Source: Cyanobium sp. T1B-Tous (lineage in GTDB: Bacteria; Cyanobacteriota; Cyanobacteriia; PCC-6307; Cyanobiaceae). Taken from it: a stretch of 35,967 nt of DNA. The translations under genes were made by a program, and so were the position numbers. The notes below the pieces were generated by a model. The model saw only the letters and a list, made by a program, of their open reading frames with translations. It searched no databases and was not told where the DNA came from. This document shows positions 32,312-35,967 of the stretch, one piece after another; the first letter of the stretch is position 1; the number at the start of each line of letters is the position of its first letter. The stretch spans positions 1-35,967 of the forward strand of contig NZ_JAGQBE010000022.1 in assembly GCF_024345475.1 (NCBI RefSeq). The letters run 5' to 3'.

Positions 32312-33124
32312 ATGGTGATACATGCGCGCAGGCCAAAAATAGGTATAGTTTTTTATGGAATACCCAGGTCGGGAAGGATTGCGTTTCCGATTATCAGCGA
32401 AAAAATCATAGCTCCCGCGCTCGCTGTCGGAGATGTTGCTGTCAGATATCACTTTTTTAATCAAAGTAAGGTTGTCAGCGCGACATCTGGAGAAAACGGC
32501 GAGATCCCTGTCGCTGACTACGAAGTGTTCCGTGCCTTTAAGGGAGAGCTGAGTGATCCGGGAATAATTTATAATCGCTTTGATGTAGGCAGGATTCTAT
32601 CCTGCGGCGACGCCTGGGCGGACGGCAATGTCAGCACTTGCAATTTGCTGAAACAGCTTTTTCCCCTGGAATGTGTAACAAATCAGATTCTCGAATGTGA
32701 GCCTGATCTGGTTATTTTTGCGCGACCTGACCTTGTCTATCATGATTGCTTCGCTCAATTGATTCTAAAAGCGCTCCAAAATTCTCGTGAGGCGGTAGCC
32801 AGGATTCCTTCCTGGCAGTGGGCGACAGGAGGGTACAATGATCGGTTTGCCTTGTGTACAGGCCGCGCTATTCGCGCGTATGGATACAGGAGTAAAATGA
32901 TAACCTCCTATCTTATTGAAAAGGAAGAGCCTCTGCATTCTGAGCGGCTTTTACGGTATTCCCTTGATCATTCTTTGTCTTTTGTCCGCCACTTTTCCGC
33001 CGCGGCTTCGAGAATACGTGTTGATGGCCGAGTGGTAAATGAGCGATTTGCGCCAGTCAATGGAACTAGGGCGGTCAAATATTGGATTCGGGAGGCATGT
33101 AAGTCTGTTTTGTCTAGATTGTGA
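32312..33124 (+). CDS. Putative glycosyltransferase-like protein in AT-rich insert
   Basis: This 270-residue protein belongs to no family that I can name with certainty. It starts with a strand PKIGIVFYGIPRSGRIAFP and later shows CEPDLVIFARPDLVYHDCF, a R-P-D-L-x-x-x-D arrangement placed where GT-A like enzymes have their acidic metal site. RIPSWQWATGGYNDRFALCTG and EPLHSERLLRYSL follow. This order (opening strand, 'RPD', 'ND-R-F', then 'E-x-L') resembles uncharacterised glycosyltransferase-like proteins from surface-polysaccharide clusters, so a role in glycan synthesis is my inference. The gene is strongly AT-rich compared with its flanks and sits exactly between two direct copies of the hisC 3' end. 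The ATG start lacks a strong Shine-Dalgarno. Confidence 0.72.
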   Translation: MVIHARRPKIGIVFYGIPRSGRIAFPIISEKIIAPALAVGDVAVRYHFFNQSKVVSATSGENGEIPVADYEVFRAFKGELSDPGIIYNRFDVGRILSCGDAWADGNVSTCNLLKQLFPLECVTNQILECEPDLVIFARPDLVYHDCFAQLILKALQNSREAVARIPSWQWATGGYNDRFALCTGRAIRAYGYRSKMITSYLIEKEEPLHSERLLRYSLDHSLSFVRHFSAAASRIRVDGRVVNERFAPVNGTRAVKYWIREACKSVLSRL

Positions 33125-33153
33125 TTGACGTTTTCGTCGCTTTGCGATTTGCG

Positions 33154-33243
33154 ATCCTGGTGCGCTCGATGGCCGGCAAGCCGTTGATCGAAGGCTCCCT
33201 ACGGGTGAGCATTGGCACTACCGAGCAGATGCGTCGCTTTTGG
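33154..33243 (+). repeat. Right copy of 90-base hisC direct repeat
   Basis: This matches 32070-32159 at 84 of 90 positions; the six differences (ctc/ctg, tca/tcg, tct/tcc, acc/act, cgg/cgt, ttc/ttt) are all synonymous third-codon changes. Upstream of 33154 similarity to hisC ends at once. Confidence 0.95.
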
Positions 33244-33273
33244 GCTGCCTACGCCGCCATCGAGGTGCGTTAG
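33154..33273 (+). pseudogene. hisC: hisC 3' remnant carrying a second C-terminus
   Basis: This is a 39-codon fragment plus stop (tag 33271-33273) encoding ILVRSMAGKPLIEG through RRFW and then AAYAAIEVR. It has no start codon or 5' part. Its stop overlaps that of the convergent MBL gene by two bases, an arrangement expected for the original chromosomal position of the hisC end. It is therefore probably the native end, left behind when the insert separated it from the rest of hisC. All differences from the full-length copy are synonymous, so it has not decayed measurably. Confidence 0.9.
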
Positions 33274-34004
33274 CGCATCACCTCGATCGCCATTCCCTCG
33301 CCCAGCTTCCCGGGCAGGCTCAGGGTGCGGCCACCGCGCTTCACCGGGGTGCCGGCCATGGCGTCGAGGAAGGGCTGCACCGAGGTTTGGTCGCAGTCCT
33401 TGGGGGTTTTGCCGCTGACGTACTGCACCGGGATCACCCGGCGGGGCTTGAGCTCGCGCACCACCTCGGCGGCTTCGGCGCCCGTGTACACCTTGGCGCC
33501 GCCCCCCACGCCGATGATCAGCACGTCGGGACGCCCCAGCATCACCTTGTCGGAGGGGCTGAGCTTGGCCGCTGTACCGCCCAGGTGGGCGATGTCGAGG
33601 CCGCCCTGTTTCCAGCGCCACAGGGTGGATTGGCCAAAGCGGCGGCCGTTGACCCGGTCGTGGGGGCCGGCGATGCCTTCGATCGCCAGGCCGCCCACCT
33701 TGTAGGAGCCCGGCTCCACCAGCATCTTGCCGCGGGCCACCGGCGCACCCTCATCGAGCAGGCGGCTGCTGGCCAGCACCACGGTGGCGCTGACGCGGGG
33801 TTCGGCCAGGCCGGCGGCGCAGGCCACGGCCTTGAACGGGTTGACCAGCACGGAGGCACCCCCACCGCTGATCAGCAGGGCGCTGTGGCCGTAGCTGGTG
33901 ATGGTGACGCCGCCGCCCGCGAGGGCCGGGCTGGCGGCCAGCAGGGCGGTGCCCAGGCCAAGAGAGCTCAGGCTGAGAGCGCCGAGGGTGGGCAGCAGAC
34001 GCAT
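33270..34004 (-). CDS. Exported MBL-fold (UlaG-like) protein with degenerate metal site
   Basis: The 244-residue protein has a signal peptide (LGALSLSSLGLGTALLAASPALA) and the strand pattern of UlaG-like metallo-beta-lactamase proteins: VTITSYGHSALLISGGGASVLVNPF, then a later LDIAHLGG and RPDVLIIGVGG, then VVRELKPRRVIPVQYV. In active members the loop after the second strand pair reads T-H-x-H-x-D-H; here that place is VVLASSRLLDEG, with no histidines. Of the other ligands, GPHDR and AHLGG still have histidine. The enzyme is therefore probably inactive as a hydrolase or binds metal differently. It is last in the minus-strand operon, 24 bases after trpG. Confidence 0.8.
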   Translation of the reverse strand: MRLLPTLGALSLSSLGLGTALLAASPALAGGGVTITSYGHSALLISGGGASVLVNPFKAVACAAGLAEPRVSATVVLASSRLLDEGAPVARGKMLVEPGSYKVGGLAIEGIAGPHDRVNGRRFGQSTLWRWKQGGLDIAHLGGTAAKLSPSDKVMLGRPDVLIIGVGGGAKVYTGAEAAEVVRELKPRRVIPVQYVSGKTPKDCDQTSVQPFLDAMAGTPVKRGGRTLSLPGKLGEGMAIEVMR

Positions 34005-34028
34005 GGTGGGGCGGCAGTCGGCGTGACG

Positions 34029-34637
34029 CTAACCCAGCTGGGCCGGGCTGCTGGCCTGGCGCAGGAAGTTGGCGAGCAGCGCATGACCCTCCTGGGTGAG
34101 CACGCTCTCGGGGTGGAACTGCACACCCTGGAGGTGGGGGAAGCTGCGGTGGCGCAGGCCCATGATCGTGCCGTCCTCGAGCCAGGCGGTGATCTCCAGG
34201 CAGTCGGGCAGGCTCTCGCGCTCGGCGATCAGGCTGTGGTAGCGGGTGGCGGTGAGGGGGTTGGGCAGGCCCTCGAACACGCCCTGGCCGCTGTGGTGCA
34301 CCGGTGAGGTTTTGCCGTGCATCAGCTCCTTGGCCCGCACCACCTTGCCGCCGTACACCTGGGCGATCGACTGGTGGCCCAGGCACACGCCCAGGGTGGG
34401 GATGGTGGGGCTGAGTTCCCGCAGCACCTCCAGGCATACCCCCGACTGGTCGGGGTCGCCGGGGCCCGGTGAAATCAGGATGGCGGCGGGGGCCAGGGCG
34501 CGGATCTGCTCGAGGCTGAGGGCGTCGTTGCGCTCCACCCGCAGGTCGGCGGCAATGGGATGCTCAGCCGCCAGCTCGCCCAGGTACTGCACCAGGTTGA
34601 AGGTGAAGCTGTCGTAGTTGTCGAGAACGAGAAGCAT
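34029..34637 (-). CDS. trpG: Glutamine amidotransferase of anthranilate / aminodeoxychorismate synthase
   Basis: This 202-residue class I glutamine amidotransferase supplies ammonia to the chorismate-using partner (TrpE or PabB) for tryptophan or folate synthesis. It starts [20 protein letters not shown] and has [14 protein letters not shown]. The nucleophile Cys85 is in [17 protein letters not shown], and the His/Glu pair in [11 protein letters not shown], with the conserved TRYHSLI. In many bacteria one such subunit serves both pathways. The start was chosen at the canonical N-terminus, since the open frame upstream is out of character. It lies 23 bases after dgkA. Confidence 0.94.
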   Translation of the reverse strand: MLLVLDNYDSFTFNLVQYLGELAAEHPIAADLRVERNDALSLEQIRALAPAAILISPGPGDPDQSGVCLEVLRELSPTIPTLGVCLGHQSIAQVYGGKVVRAKELMHGKTSPVHHSGQGVFEGLPNPLTATRYHSLIAERESLPDCLEITAWLEDGTIMGLRHRSFPHLQGVQFHPESVLTQEGHALLANFLRQASSPAQLG

Positions 34638-34660
34638 CGCCGCGCCTGGCCTGCCCCCAT

Positions 34661-35098
34661 TCAAAGGCCCAGCCGGTTCAGCAGCGGCGGCACAAGCAGC
34701 AGCAGGGCGATCATCAGTGACGACAGGGCCGCCACCAGCACCGCAGCGGCGGCGCAGTCCTTGGCAATCCGGGCCAGGGGGTGGAACTGGCGGCCGATGG
34801 CCAGATCCACCACCGCTTCGGTGGCGGTGTTGAGCAGTTCCAGAACCAGCACGGCCGCCACGGTGAGCACCAGCACCGCCAGCTGGGCCGTGGGTAGTTG
34901 CAGCCACACCCCCAGGCCAAAGACCACCGCTCCGGTGATCACATGGATGCGGAAGTTGCGCTGGCTGGCAAAGCCATAGGCCAGCCCCTGGGCGGCATAG
35001 CGGAAACTTGCGGGCAGGTCACTGGCCACCGTCCAGGCCCGGTCCCTGAGGCGGCGCCCACGAGTTTCTGGGGTCGGTAAGGGGCGCAGATTGGTCAT
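34661..35098 (-). CDS. dgkA: Diacylglycerol/undecaprenol kinase
   Basis: This 145-residue trimeric integral-membrane kinase phosphorylates diacylglycerol or undecaprenol. An N-terminal amphipathic region with [22 protein letters not shown] is followed by three transmembrane helices. The family motif is [15 protein letters not shown] (E-L-x-N-T-A-x-E), with the next segment [16 protein letters not shown] (K-D-x-A-A-A-A-V). Compared with Gram-negative DgkA, the 'RNFRIH' form is the type common to cyanobacteria and Gram-positives, which favours undecaprenol as substrate. Its start overlaps the ybeY stop by four bases (ATGA, 35095-35098). Confidence 0.94.
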   Translation of the reverse strand: MTNLRPLPTPETRGRRLRDRAWTVASDLPASFRYAAQGLAYGFASQRNFRIHVITGAVVFGLGVWLQLPTAQLAVLVLTVAAVLVLELLNTATEAVVDLAIGRQFHPLARIAKDCAAAAVLVAALSSLMIALLLLVPPLLNRLGL

Positions 35099-35628
35099 GG
35101 CTCCGCTGGCACCTTAACCAGCTCTTTCTGGCGCGCCAGCATGGCGGCGAGGCTGGCTTCGTCGGGGTGGTCCCAGCCCAGCAAGTGCAGCAAGCCATGG
35201 CTGGCCAGAAACAGCAGCTCCTGCTCCAGGTCGTGGCCATGCTCCGGCGCCTGGCGTGCTGCCGTTTCTACGGAGATAACGATGTCGCCCAGCTCCAGGG
35301 GCTCCGCCTCCCCGGATGCCGGCATCGGCGGGGCGCCATCGGTTGCTTCGTCCTGGGCGGCGAAGGCCAGCACATCGGTGGGGCCTTCCTTCTCGCGCCA
35401 ATCGGCATTGAGCTCGGCGATTTCGGCGTCAGCCACCAGGCTCAGCCCCAGGCTGTAGGCGGGCGCTTGCAGGGCGGCTGGAAGCTCCGGGGCCAGCTGG
35501 TTTAGCCAGGCGCTCAATCGTGTCTGCCAGTAATCGGCATCTGACAGCAGCGGGGCCACTTCCAGATCGGGATCAGCCAGATCGGGATCAGCGCTAAAGG
35601 CCAGGTCAAGATCGGTCGAGGCGGCCAT
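35095..35628 (-). CDS. ybeY: YbeY, endoribonuclease in 16S rRNA maturation
   Basis: The 177-residue zinc-dependent RNase acts in 16S rRNA 3'-end maturation and 70S quality control. The essential signature HGLLHLLGWDH (H-x3-H-x5-H) is present, preceded by LNADWREKEGPTDVLAF and LGDIVISVETAARQA, as in the family. The N-terminal 35 residues are an acidic extension (LAFSADPDLADPDLEVAP) that includes a 15-base tandem duplication and is not part of the conserved fold. It follows the DUF3285 gene with a one-base gap and overlaps dgkA. Confidence 0.95.
   Translation of the reverse strand: MAASTDLDLAFSADPDLADPDLEVAPLLSDADYWQTRLSAWLNQLAPELPAALQAPAYSLGLSLVADAEIAELNADWREKEGPTDVLAFAAQDEATDGAPPMPASGEAEPLELGDIVISVETAARQAPEHGHDLEQELLFLASHGLLHLLGWDHPDEASLAAMLARQKELVKVPAEP
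35562..35591. repeat. Exact 15-base tandem duplication in ybeY
   Basis: The unit ccagatcgggatcag occurs twice in a row, giving a doubled ADPDL in the acidic N-terminal extension of YbeY. It is in frame, so gain or loss of a unit changes length by five residues only. Confidence 0.9.
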
Positions 35629-35629
35629 C

Positions 35630-35827
35630 TCAGCCTCCGGGCAGTTGGGGGCGGCCGAGCCAGGCGATCAGCACCAGGAAGCCCATAAGCCCCAGGGCCG
35701 TAAGGCCGAAGTGAAACAGGCTTTGGCGGCCCTTGCGCACCATGTTGCGCATCGCCAGCTTGATGAAGCTGGGGTTTTCGCTGGGCTGGGGCACACTTTG
35801 AGAATCATTTTGAATTGGCTCAGTCAT
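35630..35827 (-). CDS. DUF3285 small membrane protein
   Basis: This 65-residue protein has a short polar N-terminus and a conserved basic patch [20 protein letters not shown] before one transmembrane helix ([17 protein letters not shown]). This is the layout of the cyanobacterial DUF3285 family, whose function is unknown. The ATG overlaps the prfB stop by four bases (ATGA, 35824-35827), and ybeY follows after one base, so its expression is tied to translation-termination and ribosome-maturation genes. The same order recurs in picocyanobacteria, from memory. Confidence 0.85.
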   Translation of the reverse strand: MTEPIQNDSQSVPQPSENPSFIKLAMRNMVRKGRQSLFHFGLTALGLMGFLVLIAWLGRPQLPGG

Positions 35828-35967
35828 CGCTGCCGCCTCCAGCTAGCTCGACGCCCGCATGCAGCAGGCTCTGGATGAAGGGATCGAGATCGCCGTCCAT
35901 GACGCCCTGCACGTCGGTGGTTTCCTGCTGGGTGCGCAGATCTTTCACCATTTGATAGGGGTGAAAC
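35824..35967 (-). CDS. prfB: Peptide chain release factor 2 (C-terminal end only)
   Basis: The last 47 codons before the stop are visible, with the rest beyond the right edge. [20 protein letters not shown] and [15 protein letters not shown] are the conserved C-terminal segment of RF2, which terminates at UGA/UAA codons. The terminal residues after that ([12 protein letters not shown]) are variable. Any programmed frameshift would lie at the 5' end, outside the window. Confidence 0.93.
   Translation of the reverse strand, partial: VSPLSNGERSAHPAGNHRRAGRHGRRSRSLHPEPAACGRRASWRRQR

Noticed and set aside
29394..33153. Integrative element with integrase/att site
   Set aside because: There is no integrase, transposase or tRNA; the only repeats are hisC segments with synonymous differences, better explained by homologous recombination.

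Overview
The window looks like a chromosomal segment of a high-GC picocyanobacterium of the Cyanobium / freshwater Synechococcus type. This is inferred from gene content and order, not from a search. The indicators are pilN-pilO-pilQ without pilP, a CobC-type PLP enzyme, a DUF3285 small protein between prfB and ybeY, the GrrP-GrrA-GrrM peptide-modification cluster, and strongly GC-biased third codon positions across most of the window. Coding density is very high: no gene-free stretch exceeds about 170 bases (the longest is 13551-13714, pgk/usp), many neighbours overlap by 1-4 bases, and I see no tRNA, rRNA, CRISPR array or insertion sequence.

Layout. 1-4217: the end of a type IV pilus operon (pilN partial, pilO, the secretin pilQ) and a coiled-coil membrane protein with a RodZ-like C-terminal domain. 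4234-8705 (minus): a pentapeptide-repeat protein, then a transglutaminase / DUF58 / MoxR trio with overlapping reading frames. 8775-13550: a CobC-like decarboxylase/aminotransferase, murG, two exported proteins of unknown function and pgk. 13715-15947: a universal stress protein, an RbgA-type ribosome GTPase and an RluD-type pseudouridine synthase, all overlapping. 15930-19917: a fused double ABC ATPase divergent from a long RelA/SpoT homologue. 19914-24833: small proteins, DUF2062, mnmE, an NCS2-like permease and nadC. 24898-27513: the Grr cluster, comprising an orphan periplasmic binding protein, a precursor with nine W/F-x-N-G-G units, and a radical SAM/SPASM maturase. 27585-33273: argS and hisC interrupted by AT-richer glycosyltransferase-type genes. 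33270-35967 (minus): a tight operon prfB-DUF3285-ybeY-dgkA-trpG/pabA-MBL protein, with prfB cut by the window edge.

Three things stand out. First, the Grr cluster encodes a ribosomally made peptide that probably carries cyclophane crosslinks; its biological role is not settled. Second, an AT-rich ORF lies between two 90-base copies of the hisC 3' end. The copies differ only at six synonymous positions, so the arrangement records recombination with a diverged hisC allele and leaves a cargo that could be excised. Third, pilQ is a mosaic: its N-terminal third has the base composition of the host, while the secretin part (from about 1820) is conspicuously AT-richer, which suggests replacement of the outer-membrane pore domain by transfer. 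Glycosyltransferase cargo together with a swapped pilus secretin would fit selection on surface structures by phage or grazers, but that link is inference.
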